From: Longimicrobium sp.
GTDB lineage: Bacteria; Gemmatimonadota; Gemmatimonadetes; Longimicrobiales; Longimicrobiaceae
Reading direction: 5' to 3'
Length of the DNA stretch: 58,921 bases
NCBI GenBank assembly: GCA_036387335.1
Contig: DASVTZ010000007.1
Location: forward strand, 1-58,921
Positions 32,710 through 42,101 of the stretch are shown here, one piece after another; the first letter of the stretch is position 1; each line of letters opens with the position of its first letter. A program made the translations under genes and the position numbers. The notes beneath the pieces are model-generated. The model had not been told where the DNA came from, made no database searches, and saw only the letters and a list, made by a program, of their open reading frames with translations.

Positions 32710-33213
32710 TTACCGGTGCACCGCGCGGAGCGGCGCCCCCGCGAGCGTCGCGACCGCATCCTCGAAGGCCCTGAACTCGCTCGGCGCCTCCATCTCGTGC
32801 TCCAGGCCGTGACGGTCCGGGTACGCGTTGCTTCCGGTGGACTCGACCTTTGCGCCCGCCGCCACGATGCGCAGGCTCCACCCCGAGCCGTCCACCACGT
32901 TCTCGGCCATGTAGCGCGGCCGCCAGCGCTGCACCCCCGCGTCCGCCGCCGCATCCCAGAACGCGCGCCACGCCTCCGGCGAGGGCACGGTGCGGATGGT
33001 GTCCGGGCGGGTTCCCGGGCGGGTGTCCCACGGCATGCGGACCAGCACCACCGTATCGCCGCGCAGCTCCACCCGGCCGGAGCCGACGCCGAAGCCGCCG
33101 ACGGAGTATTCGAGCTCCCGCGGCGCGCCGTCGCGGGGAAGGGGTCCGGTCGGATCGTCGCACGAGGTGAGGAGCGCGGCCGCGACGACGGCCGAGATGG
33201 CGCGAGAAAGCAT
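32710..33213 (-). CDS. hypothetical lipoprotein
   Basis: 167 residues. Signal sequence MLSRAISAVVAAALLTSCDD with lipobox LLTSC. The mature part has beta-like segments (LEYSVGGFGVGSGRVELRGD, DTVVLVRMPWDTRP) and an aromatic helix (PSPEAWRAFWDAAADAGVQR). No family recognised. It is convergent with the gene ending at 32689 and 21 bp from it. The ATG at 33213 is the start; the open frame continues upstream through dinB in a shadow frame. Confidence 0.68.
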   Translation of the reverse strand: MLSRAISAVVAAALLTSCDDPTGPLPRDGAPRELEYSVGGFGVGSGRVELRGDTVVLVRMPWDTRPGTRPDTIRTVPSPEAWRAFWDAAADAGVQRWRPRYMAENVVDGSGWSLRIVAAGAKVESTGSNAYPDRHGLEHEMEAPSEFRAFEDAVATLAGAPLRAVHR

Positions 33214-33320
33214 GGGTGTTTCAGTCAGGAGTGTCGTGGGTGAAGCTGGCCTCCCACAAACGCCGCTGTGACGCGATTCCTGACAGTCCGCGCTCGCACT
33301 GCAACTGCATGGGATTGCTT

Positions 33321-34535
33321 TTAGGATTCCCGCGGCTCGGTAATGCGTCCTGGGATCAGCGCGTCCTTGCCGAAGCGGGCGCGCAGGCGGTCGGTGATCT
33401 CGGAGAGCTTGCGGTCGCGCTCGCTCTCCACGCCGCCGGGGGCTTCGAAGAGGAGCGGCTCGGCGTCCACGTCCTCGCCCAGCTTGGAGACGCCCACGCC
33501 CAGCAGCCGGATGCCGCCCCCGCGCTGCTCGCGAAGCTGGCGGAGGAGCTGGCGCGCGACGGCAAAGATCGCGCGGTCCGACTCCAGCGGCTCGGGGAGC
33601 GTGCGGCTCGCGGAGCGGTCGGTGAAGTCGGCGTAGCGCAGGCGCACCGTCACCGTGCGCGCCTTCATCCCCTCCTTGCGCAGCGATGCGCCCGTCTCCG
33701 TGGCGAGGTACAGGAGGCGGGTCTCGATCTCGCGCTCGTCGGTGAGGTCGCGCGGAAAGGTGCGCTCGTGCGAAACGGACTTCTGCGGCGATCGTGGCGT
33801 GACTTCGGAGCTTCCCTCGCCGCGGATGACGGTGTGGAGCCACCGCGCCCGCGCCGGGCCCATCCACGCCGTCAGCGTCGCGAGGTCCAGCGGGAGCGCC
33901 TGGTGCACGGTGGTGACGCCGCGGCGGCGGAGCGCTTCGGCGAAGGAGGGGCCCACGCCTGGGAGGTCCGCCAGCTCCCAGCGCAGCATGAAGTCCTGCT
34001 CGCCGCCCGGCGGGACCACAAAGATCCCCGCGGGCTTGTTCACCCCGGCCGCCATCTTGGCCAGCATCTTCGACGTCGCGCCGCCGATGGAGACCACGAT
34101 CTCCGTCCGCTCGCGCACGGCGGACTGGATGCGGCGCGCGGTTTCCTCGAGCGGCTCGTTGTGGTAGAGGAGCTCGGTGCCGGTGAGGTCCAGATAGAAC
34201 TCGTCCACGCTCGCGGCTTCCACGAGCGGCGAGAACTCGTCGAGTACGGCGCGCACCTCCACGTGCTTGCGCTTCACCATCTCGCCGGGCACGGGGGCGA
34301 GGGTGGCGCGCGGGCAGAGCTGGAGGGCGCGCGCCATCGGCATCCCCGCGTGCACCCCGTACTTGCGCGCCGCGTAGCTGGCCGAGGTCACCACGCCGCG
34401 TCCATCCGGCCGGCCGCCCACGATCAGCAGCTCGGCACGCCCCGCGCCCTCGGGGTCCGCCAGCTGCGCGCAACGGACGAAGTACGAGTCGCAGTCGGCC
34501 AGCAGTATGCGGCGGGGGCGCGCGTCGGTGGACAT
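33321..34535 (-). CDS. dinB: Y-family DNA polymerase (Pol IV, DinB-like)
   Basis: 404 residues. Catalytic carboxylates are in LLADCDSYFVRCAQL at the N-terminus and SVDEFYLDLTG near residue 110; the palm/thumb motif LPGVGPSFAEALRRRGV gives the helix-hairpin-helix, and a little-finger domain with RTVTVRLRYADF completes the enzyme. A translesion polymerase is expected. The replacement of the common SIDEAYLD by SVDEFYLD and the DCDSYF (rather than DMDAFF) start resemble the DinB2 branch. No LexA box was identified upstream. A CACAGAG half repeat lies 70 bp upstream. Confidence 0.92.
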   Translation of the reverse strand: MSTDARPRRILLADCDSYFVRCAQLADPEGAGRAELLIVGGRPDGRGVVTSASYAARKYGVHAGMPMARALQLCPRATLAPVPGEMVKRKHVEVRAVLDEFSPLVEAASVDEFYLDLTGTELLYHNEPLEETARRIQSAVRERTEIVVSIGGATSKMLAKMAAGVNKPAGIFVVPPGGEQDFMLRWELADLPGVGPSFAEALRRRGVTTVHQALPLDLATLTAWMGPARARWLHTVIRGEGSSEVTPRSPQKSVSHERTFPRDLTDEREIETRLLYLATETGASLRKEGMKARTVTVRLRYADFTDRSASRTLPEPLESDRAIFAVARQLLRQLREQRGGGIRLLGVGVSKLGEDVDAEPLLFEAPGGVESERDRKLSEITDRLRARFGKDALIPGRITEPRES

Positions 34536-34604
34536 CGGGTGCGGTTGCGGGTGATCGATGCGATCTCATACACCGGAACGCGGCGGATGGGTGAGGAACT
34601 GCAT

Positions 34605-34633
34605 CTCACACAGAGCCACAGAGGGGACCTGCA
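34605..34633. repeat. CACAGAG-type repeat, half copy
   Basis: CTCACACAGAGCCACAGAGG followed by GACCTGCAAG, one arm only, between dinB and the DUF72 gene. Confidence 0.75.
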
Positions 34634-34648
34634 AGGGGGGAAGGGGAT

Positions 34649-35395
34649 TCAGCGCAGCCGTTCGAGGAGGTCGAGGGCGTTGGTGGTGGCGGCGCCGGAG
34701 GCGGTGTTGTCGAAGATGCACCAGGTGGATGCATTCCGCTCCGTGGCTTCTTTCAAGGATGCGGCGAGGGTGTCCAGGTAGGACGGCGGGTAGTCGGAGT
34801 AGTAGATGCGCGGCGAGCCGTGGAGGCGGTAGTAGACCAGCTCGGGCCAGCCGCCCGGCTCCGCGGCTTCGGGGACGCGCGCGGGGTCCGCGGCGACGCG
34901 GGCAACGCGGTGGTCGATCAGGAGCGCGTCGGCGGGGGTGGCGAACCAGGTGGGGTGGCGCGGCTCGCAGGCGACGGGGCCGGCGTGGCGCTCGCGCAGG
35001 GCGCGGAGGAATGCGCCCGCGATCTCTTCATCGAAGGCAAGGCTGGGCGGGAGCTGGACGAGAAGGCACCCCAGCTTCGCGCCGAGTCCCGATGCCTCGC
35101 CCAGGAAGCGGTCGAGCGGCTCTTCGGCGCCCACCAGCTTGGCCGTGTGCGTGATCTCGCGCGGGAGCTTGACGGAGAAGAGGAACGCGTCCGGAACGGC
35201 ATCCGCCCAGCGCGCATAGGTCGTTGGGCGGTGCGGGCGATGGAAGGAGGAGTTGATCTCCGCCGCCGGAAAGACGGACGCATAGCGCTGCAGGTGCGTG
35301 CCCTCCGCCGGGAAGCGCGGCTGGTCCTTGAGCGGCAGGCTCCACCCCGCGCATCCGACGAACGCGGGCGGGGCTGGTGTGGGATCGGGATTCAT
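34649..35395 (-). CDS. DUF72 domain protein (YecE-like TIM barrel)
   Basis: 248 residues. Conserved DUF72 blocks: FVGCAGWSLP at the start, RYASVFPAAEINSSFHRPHR near 38, FLFSVKLPREITHT near 70, GCLLVQLPPSLAFDE near 105, CEPRHPTWF near 145, VYYRLHGSPRIYYSDY near 185 and WCIFDNTASGAATTNAL near the end. The family is structurally a TIM barrel of unknown activity. The ATG at 35395 is favoured over a longer frame with no conservation. Confidence 0.88.
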   Translation of the reverse strand: MNPDPTPAPPAFVGCAGWSLPLKDQPRFPAEGTHLQRYASVFPAAEINSSFHRPHRPTTYARWADAVPDAFLFSVKLPREITHTAKLVGAEEPLDRFLGEASGLGAKLGCLLVQLPPSLAFDEEIAGAFLRALRERHAGPVACEPRHPTWFATPADALLIDHRVARVAADPARVPEAAEPGGWPELVYYRLHGSPRIYYSDYPPSYLDTLAASLKEATERNASTWCIFDNTASGAATTNALDLLERLR

Positions 35396-35580
35396 CCCGC
35401 CAAACTGAGTCCGGTCCGGCGGGCGCAGCAAGGGGTGCAGGCACGCGGCATCGTTGTGCCGCGCGCCATTATCCGGTATCGTGCAGGAGAGGGCGTCCAA
35501 CGATGGCACGAGCTCCGCTGTAGGAGTAGTGCCGGCCGTTGCGGACATGCGATCCACTCAACCCTTCTTCAGAGGTCCCC

Positions 35581-36171
35581 GTGCTCAACCGAAAGATGGC
35601 CGCCCTGCTCCTGGTGCTGGCGACGACCGCCGCCTGCGAGCGCAGCGCGACGGGCGCGCGCGACGAGTCTCCGTCCGCCGAGGCGCCCCAGCTCACGGAG
35701 TTCGGCGACGGGCTCTATTCGTCGCCGGACGCGGCGGGCACCGCCACTTTCGACCTGAACGCGGGCGCGGGCACCTTTGAGCGCACGCATGCCTGCCCCG
35801 CGGGCGGCAGCGTGACCGTCTCCGGCACGGTGGATCGCACGATCGACCGCGCCACGCAGACCGGCACCCTCGCCGTGAGCGCGAAGCGGGTGGAGAACGC
35901 GTGCGCCGTCAAGCAGCGCAACGGCGTCACCGTGACCGTCACCGGCCAGCCCAACACCGCGATCGGCGTGACCGCGAGCTTCAACAAGGGCGTGCCCGGC
36001 GTCATCACCCAGACGCAAAAGGGCGCCTTCGCCTGGAGCCGCAGCAACGGCAGAAGCGGCACCTGCGCGATCGACCTGACCTCGACCTTTGATCCCGCCA
36101 CGCGCACCGCGACCATCAAGGGCAGCTTCTGCGGCCGCCCCGTGGACGAGACGCGCACCCGCACGCGCTGA
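35581..36171 (+). CDS. hypothetical lipoprotein
   Basis: 196 residues from GTG at 35581 (VLNRKMAALLLVLATTAACE), with lipobox TTAAC. The mature region is Thr/Ser-rich beta sequence with four Cys (ERTHACPAGGSVTV, ENACAVKQRNGV, GRSGTCAIDLTS, KGSFCGRPV), probably two disulfides. An ATG five codons downstream is an alternative start. No family recognised. A strong terminator follows at 36198. Confidence 0.65.
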   Translation: MLNRKMAALLLVLATTAACERSATGARDESPSAEAPQLTEFGDGLYSSPDAAGTATFDLNAGAGTFERTHACPAGGSVTVSGTVDRTIDRATQTGTLAVSAKRVENACAVKQRNGVTVTVTGQPNTAIGVTASFNKGVPGVITQTQKGAFAWSRSNGRSGTCAIDLTSTFDPATRTATIKGSFCGRPVDETRTRTR

Positions 36172-36197
36172 TCCAGTCTTCATCGCAACGCAGCAAC

Positions 36198-36226
36198 GGA
36201 GGCCGAACCCCCGCCGGGTTCGGCCT
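36198..36226 (+). terminator. hairpin terminator after the lipoprotein gene
   Basis: GGAGGCCGAACCC pairs exactly with GGGTTCGGCCTCC around CCG-type loop bases, followed by TCTCGT. Confidence 0.75.
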
Positions 36227-36258
36227 CCTCTCGTATCACCCTCCGCGCCTTTCCGTCC

Positions 36259-36279
36259 CCCTCTGTGTCTCTGTGTGAA
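36259..36279. repeat. CACAGAG-type repeat, right half copy
   Basis: CCTCTGTGTCTCTGTGTGA matches the right arm of the full copies; it sits 7 bp downstream of the amidohydrolase stop. Confidence 0.7.
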
Positions 36280-36285
36280 ACGCGG

Positions 36286-37575
36286 TTACGGACGCTCCGC
36301 GGAACCGGGCCCGCGGAACACGACGCCGTTCTTCATCACCCACCGCACCGCCCGTGTCGCATGGATGTCGCGCGTCGGATCGCCATCGACGGCCACCAGG
36401 TCGGCGAGGAGGCCGGCGCGCACGGTGCCGAGCCGGTCTGCCAGGCCGAAGAGGCGCGCGTTGACGGAGGTGGCGGCCATCAGCGCCTGCACGGGCGTCA
36501 TCCCGTAGTCCACCATCAGCTCCAGCTCGCGCGCGTTGTCGCCGTGGGTGTACACGCCGACGTCGCCGCCCATGCAGATGGTGACACCGGACTGCAGCGC
36601 TGCCCGAAAGGAGGCGCGCTTTTCCCGGATGCGCGCAGGCTCGGGATCCACCCCTTTGCGCCACCCGCGGTACTGGAGGATGGCGTCACCCGCCGCGAGG
36701 GTAGGGCAGAGCGCCGTGCCGCGCGCCTTCATCAGCTGAAAGACCTCGGCGGTGCCGTTGTCGCCGTGCTCGATGGTGGCGACGCCCGCGGCGGCGGCGC
36801 GGCGCATCCCTTCGGGTGTGGAGGCGTGCACCGCGACGGGGCGCCCGGCGTCGCGCGCGGCCTGGACGGCCAGGCGGATCTCGGCCTCGGTGAAGGTGGG
36901 GCGCGACGGCTCGTCCGGGCCCCAGCGGTAGTCGCCGTACAGCTTCACCCAGTCCGCGCCGTGCCCGATCTGCCGGCGCACCGCACGGAGGAGCGCGTCG
37001 GTGCCGTCCGCCTCTTCGGCGCCCTGCGGAAAGCTCACCTCACTGGCGCCCTTGGGCCCGTAGCTGCCGCTGGCGACGATGGCGAGCGTCGACACCTGCA
37101 TCCGGGGCCCGGGGATGATCCCCTGCGCGATGGCGTCGCGCAGCCCCACGTCCGCCCAGCCCGCGCCCTCCGTCCCCAGGTCGCGGACGGTGGTGAAGCC
37201 GGCCATCAGCGTGGCGCGTGCGTGCACGGTGGCGCGGGCGACGCGCAGTGCTTGCGACTCGCGCAGCACCTGGTCGTCCCACGACGTCTCGTTGTACGGG
37301 TGGAGGAGGAGGTGCGAGTGCCCCTCGATCATCCCCGGCATCAGCGTGGCGCCGGGGAGCTCCACTACCCGCGCATCGGCCGGCGCGCGGACTTCGGACG
37401 CCGGCCCCGCGGCTTCGATGCGGGCGCCGCGCACCAGCACCACCCATCCCTCGTGCGGCGCGGCGGCGATCCCATCCCACACCCGCGCGGGGCGGATGAG
37501 CACGGCCTGCGCGGGCGTCTGCGCGGTGAGCGGGAGGGCGCAGAGGGCAAGGAGAAGCGTGAGGAGCGTTCGCAT
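36286..37575 (-). CDS. secreted metal-dependent amidohydrolase (prolidase-like)
   Basis: 429 residues with a signal peptide ([18 protein letters not shown]). Metal motif [15 protein letters not shown] near residue 80, carboxylated-Lys region [10 protein letters not shown] near 215, later His motifs [14 protein letters not shown] near 245 and [10 protein letters not shown] near 267, and [19 protein letters not shown] near 335 with the catalytic Asp region. This is the imidazolonepropionase-related group that includes Xaa-Pro or Xaa-Arg dipeptidases in secreted form. Substrate unknown. Confidence 0.87.
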   Translation of the reverse strand: MRTLLTLLLALCALPLTAQTPAQAVLIRPARVWDGIAAAPHEGWVVLVRGARIEAAGPASEVRAPADARVVELPGATLMPGMIEGHSHLLLHPYNETSWDDQVLRESQALRVARATVHARATLMAGFTTVRDLGTEGAGWADVGLRDAIAQGIIPGPRMQVSTLAIVASGSYGPKGASEVSFPQGAEEADGTDALLRAVRRQIGHGADWVKLYGDYRWGPDEPSRPTFTEAEIRLAVQAARDAGRPVAVHASTPEGMRRAAAAGVATIEHGDNGTAEVFQLMKARGTALCPTLAAGDAILQYRGWRKGVDPEPARIREKRASFRAALQSGVTICMGGDVGVYTHGDNARELELMVDYGMTPVQALMAATSVNARLFGLADRLGTVRAGLLADLVAVDGDPTRDIHATRAVRWVMKNGVVFRGPGSAERP

Positions 37576-37650
37576 GGTGCGGCTGTGCGGGGTGGCGGTT
37601 CGTCCGTTTCCCCAAGCTACCACGCGCGGCCTGGCACCGAAACAGATGGC

Positions 37651-37735
37651 CTCACGCGGAGACGCGGAGACGCAGAGGAAAGAACAGCAGAGGGTCCTCC
37701 GCGGCTTGTAGTTCCCTCTGCGTTCTCCGCGTGAG
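37651..37735. repeat. CGCGGAG-type intergenic inverted repeat, full copy
   Basis: 85-bp palindrome beginning CTCACGCGGAGACGCGGAG and ending CGTTCTCCGCGTGAG, with core CCGCGGCTTGTAGTTCC. It is the same element as 15653-15736 with A replaced by G in each unit. Confidence 0.88.
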
Positions 37736-37743
37736 GCTTCTCT

Positions 37744-38529
37744 TTAGACGCACTCCGCAACGGCGGCCTCGTACGCCTCTGCGAGCGCCGCCTTGCGCTC
37801 GCGCAGCGGGAGGTAGCCGGTGCGGCGCGCGTGGAGCCAGCGGAGCAGCTCGACCTTCCACTCGGGCGCGTCGGCGAGGGCGGCATCGATGGCGTTCTCC
37901 GGGCCGAACACCGCGGATAGATCGCCGACGTCGAGTGCGTGCGCCTCCAGCACGTCGAAGAGGTGAAGGGCGCGCCACGGATCGTAGCCGGCCGCCAGGC
38001 ACAGGTTGAATCCGTGCGCGTCCGCCTCCGCCTCGTCCTCGGGTCCGTGCAGGCGCCGCCGCGCCATCCACACCAGCGGGGATGCGGTGTCCAGGTGTCC
38101 CAGGTCGTGGTGGGCGATCTCGTGCGCCACCATCATCGCGACGGCGTCTTCGTACATGCACCGCTCCATCAGCCGCCGCGAGAGGTACACCCACCGTCCC
38201 GGCGCCGTGAACGCGTTGACCTCCGCCGTCCAGAGCACCTCCACGTGCAACCGCTCCTCCGGCGGTCTCCCTGCCTGAAGCCGGTCCGCCACGCGCCTCG
38301 CCTGCTCCAGCGCCCATGCTTCGCGCTCGTGGCAGAACCCGTCGGTCAGGATGCGGTGCAGGAACGCGCCGCTCGCCAGCTCCTCGTCGTCGCGCGGGAG
38401 CTCGGGCTCGGCGCCTTCCAGCTCGTCCGGCCAAAGCGCGGGGAAGTCCCACAGCGCCAGATACAGCTGCCGGATGCCGCACGCGATGACGGATAGGACA
38501 ATCAGGAGCAGGATGACGCGCGGGAGCAT
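37744..38529 (-). CDS. M48-family zinc metallopeptidase, membrane-anchored
   Basis: 261 residues. An N-terminal helix (MLPRVILLLIVLSVIACGI) anchors or exports it. The protease core contains VNAFTAPGRWVYLSRRLME near residue 105, the zinc motif HEIAHHDLGH near 134 and the downstream Glu ligand in EDEAEADAHGFNLCLAAG near 168. M48 enzymes cleave misfolded or prenylated membrane proteins. The start overlaps the 3' end of the next gene upstream by 28 bp. Confidence 0.87.
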   Translation of the reverse strand: MLPRVILLLIVLSVIACGIRQLYLALWDFPALWPDELEGAEPELPRDDEELASGAFLHRILTDGFCHEREAWALEQARRVADRLQAGRPPEERLHVEVLWTAEVNAFTAPGRWVYLSRRLMERCMYEDAVAMMVAHEIAHHDLGHLDTASPLVWMARRRLHGPEDEAEADAHGFNLCLAAGYDPWRALHLFDVLEAHALDVGDLSAVFGPENAIDAALADAPEWKVELLRWLHARRTGYLPLRERKAALAEAYEAAVAECV

Positions 38530-39215
38530 CGCGGGGACGTGGGTTCGGGACTCCGGCGGACCGCGTTCGGCCAGCTCGGCGCCCGTTGCCCTACGATGTG
38601 CGAGGCCGGTGCGTTTCGGTGGAGGATGGCGTGCGGCGGCGGGGATCGGGATGGGGCAGAGGGGGGGGCGGAGCCCCTCCTGACGCATACAGACCAGAGC
38701 GTGGCACCTCCCACGATCATCCAGACAGCCACGAGTAGGGGCGTCCGTTCAACGAGTGCCAGCGCCGATCCAGCGAAGCCTACCATCAGCGACCATGCGA
38801 CGTGGACGGCGGTGAGCGCTTTCCCTTCCGGAGGGCCTCGCCACCGCCACCATGCACCAGCCCCACCCGCGACCATCCAGGCGAGCGCGTCGACGGGCGA
38901 GGCATCGGCGGCTAGCTGGAGCGCACCCAGTACGAAGCCGCACGCGCTCAGAACCGCGAACACGGCTCGCGTCGTGGTCTCAGGCGGCGCGATGACGGCG
39001 GCAAGTGGAGCCGAGAGCATCAGCAACAGCACGGAGACACCGTACAGAGCCGCAAGGTACCACTCCGTCGAGCTCGCGACGGAGCGGCGGCCGAACGCGT
39101 CAACAATGACGTGCAGGATTACCGTGCCCGTGCCGAAATACCCGGCCCAGAGCCCGCACGCGAGCGTCAGCAGCGCAGCCACGCGCCGAGCCGTGTTGCT
39201 CGTGGGATCATCCAT
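38502..39215 (-). CDS. hypothetical polytopic membrane protein
   Basis: 237 residues from the ATG at 39215, preceded by AAGGA at 6 bp. Five or six helices (VAALLTLACGLWAGYFGTG, ALYGVSVLLLMLSAPLAAVI, VFAVLSACGFVLGALQL, VAWSLMVGFAGSALAL, LLVAVWMIVGGATLWSV). The last 55 residues after VCVRRGSAPP are Ser/Pro/Arg-rich and look like non-coding DNA read in frame, so the ancestral stop may have been lost by an indel. No family recognised. Overlaps the M48 gene by 28 bp. Confidence 0.6.
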   Translation of the reverse strand: MDDPTSNTARRVAALLTLACGLWAGYFGTGTVILHVIVDAFGRRSVASSTEWYLAALYGVSVLLLMLSAPLAAVIAPPETTTRAVFAVLSACGFVLGALQLAADASPVDALAWMVAGGAGAWWRWRGPPEGKALTAVHVAWSLMVGFAGSALALVERTPLLVAVWMIVGGATLWSVCVRRGSAPPSAPSRSPPPHAILHRNAPASHIVGQRAPSWPNAVRRSPEPTSPRCSRASSCS

Positions 39216-39355
39216 ACCCATTCCTTGCATTGAGTGAAGCGCGCGAGTCACGTTCACCGGATGGGGACCCCGCCTGTACGACGCGCGAACCGCCTCTCAT
39301 TTCAGCTCGAGCAGAAATCGCCTGTCGAAGTTCGATGAAGGTCCAGCCAAGCGTG

Positions 39356-39631
39356 TCAGGCAGGGGTGCCGAAGCGCCTCGCCGACTGCAGCCGCGCCTT
39401 CCGTGCCTCCTCCTCGCGATTCCGCGGCGAGGACTTCGTCTCGATGGAGTCGATGAGTCGCCGAGCGCTCACGGTGATTTCGTCGACCGCTTGGTTGAAC
39501 GCCTCTTCGTTCGCGCGTGAAGGGTGTGTGGTCCCGCTCAGCTTGCGGACGAACTGGAGCGCAGCGGCGCGCACTTCATCATCGGTCGCGGCCGGCTCGA
39601 AGTTGGCCAGTGTCTTGATGTTACGGCACAT
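39356..39631 (-). CDS. DUF2277 family protein
   Basis: 91 residues. The start MCRNIKTLANFEPAATDDEV and ALQFVRKLSGTTHPSRANEE are the signature of DUF2277, a small widespread cytoplasmic family of unknown function. The conserved Cys2 is present. It lies at the left edge of the accessory region and is typical in length. Confidence 0.85.
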   Translation of the reverse strand: MCRNIKTLANFEPAATDDEVRAAALQFVRKLSGTTHPSRANEEAFNQAVDEITVSARRLIDSIETKSSPRNREEEARKARLQSARRFGTPA

Positions 39632-39712
39632 GAAGCCTCGCTTGGATCAGGGTATAGCAGCATGCCGATCAGGTCAGCCGCGCGCAGAGTTGGCTGCAAC
39701 CTGGTTCGGCGA

Positions 39713-40060
39713 CTATCCCGTAAAGAGGTCCGAGAGCGTTCCGAGGACTGACGTCACTGTCTCCGCCGGGAGCTTGCCTAGATAGCGGGTGAGCCGTTCT
39801 CGATCTACGGTGCGGAGTTGATCGAGCGCCACTCGCCCTTCTTGCTCCTGAAAGCGACATGCCACTCGCCAGGGATACGGCCGCCCACCAGTGGTCATCG
39901 GAGCAATGATGACCGTCCGAAGGTGCTCGTTCAACTCGTCTGGCGAGACAACAAGGCACGGCCGGGTCTTCTGGATCTCGCTTCCGCGCGTGGGATCCAG
40001 GTTAACCAGGTATACCGCCCCACGGCGAGGGAGCTTTGGCAGATGCTCTACCACGTCCAA
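39713..40060 (-). CDS. mazF: MazF/PemK-family mRNA interferase toxin
   Basis: 115 residues. Family motifs: RRGAVYLVNLDPTRGSEIQK with the catalytic-loop Arg, RPCLVVSPDELN, and VIIAPMTTGG near residue 50 with the conserved Thr, then GRVALDQLRTVDRERL. MazF cleaves single-stranded RNA at short sites and is neutralised by the upstream antitoxin. The start overlaps the antitoxin stop by 13 bp. The DNA just after the stop (39704-39716) matches the attC-like end at 42490-42502. Confidence 0.93.
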   Translation of the reverse strand: MDVVEHLPKLPRRGAVYLVNLDPTRGSEIQKTRPCLVVSPDELNEHLRTVIIAPMTTGGRPYPWRVACRFQEQEGRVALDQLRTVDRERLTRYLGKLPAETVTSVLGTLSDLFTG

Positions 40061-40296
40061 TCCTCGGCATCGAACCGGGTAGGCGTAGGCTCGTCGAGCA
40101 GGCCATCTTCTCCCTCCGCCGCCATCTCACGTGCGGCGTCCGCCCAGCCGGCGCGAGGCCGTGCCGCCGACTCGATGACGATGCGGCCGGGTTCGGCATG
40201 GATCTCCACCTCATCACGGAGGCCAGCCTGCTCAAGCAGGAGTTTGGGCAGGCGTACTCCTCTTGAGTTGCCAACCCGAACAATACGTGTTTTCAT
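40048..40296 (-). CDS. mazE: MazE/AbrB-family antitoxin
   Basis: 82 residues. The N-terminal swapped-hairpin DNA-binding domain reads MKTRIVRVGNSRGVRLPKLL, then EIHAEPGRIVIES; the acidic C-terminus (EGEDGLLDEPTPTRFDAEDW) would wrap MazF. The ATG at 40296 follows AAGGTG. A MazEF complex usually represses its own promoter, which is visible at 40326-40354. Confidence 0.92.
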   Translation of the reverse strand: MKTRIVRVGNSRGVRLPKLLLEQAGLRDEVEIHAEPGRIVIESAARPRAGWADAAREMAAEGEDGLLDEPTPTRFDAEDWTW

Positions 40297-40325
40297 GTGC
40301 ACCTTCCTCATGAGAGTGTGCATAC

Positions 40326-40354
40326 AATGTAATCACGCCGTGCGCCGACGCCAA
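40326..40354 (-). promoter_or_regulatory. predicted mazEF promoter
   Basis: Read on the minus strand: TTGGCG (40354-40349) and TACATT (40331-40326) with a 17-bp spacer, about 30 bp before the mazE ATG. Confidence 0.5.
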
Positions 40355-40509
40355 CCTCGGCCGAACGGATCAAGGATGGGGCCGGCGCGCAAGCCTCTCG
40401 TTTCCACCGATGTGTGAACGGCCCCGAAATCCTTGCAGCTGGCCTGGGTTCCGTAGCGATTAGAGTCCGAGCGCAGGATTGTGAGCGCGAGGGACTGGCT
40501 CCGGGTGCG

Positions 40510-40652
40510 CCGCGCACGTTCCGGCGTGCTTCGTCTCGCAGCTTCTCGTTGGCCCGCAGGAGCTCACCTTGTACGGTGTCCGCTTGGCCTCTGGGCGGCA
40601 CATAGGTCTGCCAGATGTGGCGGCCAAGGGCGACGTAATCTTCGTTGGTCAC
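40510..40652 (-). pseudogene. 5' fragment of a conserved hypothetical gene
   Basis: GTG at 40652 begins TNEDYVALGRHIWQTYVPPR followed by GQADTVQGELLRANEKLRDE, a strongly protein-like stretch that I recognise as the start of a family of roughly 150-residue hypothetical proteins. After ARRNVRG the frame continues to 40308 but is Ser/Arg/Pro-rich without structure, so the gene appears truncated or frameshifted. The remaining bases to 41054 contain no other gene that I can support. Confidence 0.5.
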
Positions 40653-41054
40653 GGTGGCTCTTCGGCTGGCTGTCAGCTGCGACGACCGGTTCGGCGGTGG
40701 ACGCCGCCCGCCTGTCCAATGGCGGCCGATGCGATGAATCACGCCACATCAAGGATCAGGCTGAGAGCGTAACAGCTTAGAGCCGCCTTTCCCCAGGAAC
40801 TCATCTTCTTGGGTCGTGAGACACGTCGTTGAGGAGGCCGGAGCTCGAGTTTCCGGTGCTCCAGGGCGCCCCTGCGTCCATACTAACGTTTCCTTGTGCC
40901 CCGCAGAAAAGCATCTACCTTGCGACGGGCGGACCAACGTTTCTTGCCTTTCTTTGTCCGCCCGATCACGCCAGACCACGCTAGATGGCAGAACGATGAG
41001 GGACCGGGCGCATCCATTCCGCGGGATCCATCAACCCACAATGAGGAGGACGCA

Positions 41055-42101
41055 ATGGCACTCGAGCAGCGCTTCACCCGCCAGGGGTCCAGGCTCCTGT
41101 ATCGTGGCGCGCCGGCGCGCCTGGCCGGGATCTACCCGCGCCAGAGCGACGCGGCGGGCATCGAGGCCCTGAACGTGGACACCGCCCCGCCGCTGAACGA
41201 TCTGCGCGCCCGGAAGAACAACTACTTCCGCTTTCCCATGCTGCCGTACTGGCTCTACGGCCAGCCCGGCTTCGCGTACAGCCCGTACTTTCGCGACAAC
41301 AACGGGACGTGGAAGCTGGACTCGTTCAACGCCGACTACTTCCAGCGCCTGCGGACAATGCTGGCGAACGCGGCGGCGCGCGGCTTCGCGGTGCAGATCA
41401 CGCTCTTCGACGCGACGGGGCTGGAGTACGAGACCGCCGATCGCGAGACGCGCTGGCCGAGAAATCCGTGGAACGAGAAGAACAACTACTTCAACTTCAT
41501 CCTGGACGAAAAGGCGCCCGCCGGCGGCCTTCCCGAGTTCTACCACGTTCAGCACAACGCGAAGCAGAAGGAGCTCCAGGCGAAGTACATCCAGCACGTG
41601 GTGGCGCTCACCAAAGACTACTGGAACGTCTTCTACGAGATCATGAACGAGCCCGGCGGCGGCGGCAGCGACGCCGCCCGGCGGGACCGGATCTACTGGG
41701 CGGACTGGGTGACGGGTGAGATCGACCGCGAGACGCTGGGCGGGCGCCTGATCTTCTACAACGACTTCTCGCTCCCGACCTCTCCCGGCGGGCTCGGCGG
41801 GGACGTGAACTTCTGGCGCGCCAACAGAGCCACCTTCCAGTACTACGACCGGCTCGATGGCGTAATCTTCCACGGCGACCCCAACGAGATCGACCCGAGC
41901 TCCACGCAGTACGCCTTCCGCGGGGAGAAGATCTTCCTGGCGTCGTCGGACGCGGCGGGCACCGCGAAGCAGGACGATCCCACCTTCAACCAGAATGCCG
42001 CCCGGCGCGCGCTGGACCTGGGCATGCCGTACCAGGCCGAAACGCTGAAGCTCGCCGTCGCCGACGTGCTGGGGACACTGAACCTCACGGTGCTGATCTG
42101 A
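41055..42101 (+). CDS. glycoside-hydrolase-like TIM-barrel protein (cellulase/GH5-like)
   Basis: 348 residues. The motif YEIMNEPGG near residue 197 places a probable acid/base Glu on strand 4 as in clan GH-A; FRFPMLPYWLYGQPGFAY near 58 and FAVQITLFDATGLEY near 115 fit a (beta/alpha)8 barrel. A C-terminal nucleophile region (IFLASSDAAGTAKQ) is less clear. There is no signal peptide. The ATG follows GAGGAGG. It is high in GC and the only plus-strand gene of the accessory block. Activity and substrate unproven. Confidence 0.68.
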   Translation: MALEQRFTRQGSRLLYRGAPARLAGIYPRQSDAAGIEALNVDTAPPLNDLRARKNNYFRFPMLPYWLYGQPGFAYSPYFRDNNGTWKLDSFNADYFQRLRTMLANAAARGFAVQITLFDATGLEYETADRETRWPRNPWNEKNNYFNFILDEKAPAGGLPEFYHVQHNAKQKELQAKYIQHVVALTKDYWNVFYEIMNEPGGGGSDAARRDRIYWADWVTGEIDRETLGGRLIFYNDFSLPTSPGGLGGDVNFWRANRATFQYYDRLDGVIFHGDPNEIDPSSTQYAFRGEKIFLASSDAAGTAKQDDPTFNQNAARRALDLGMPYQAETLKLAVADVLGTLNLTVLI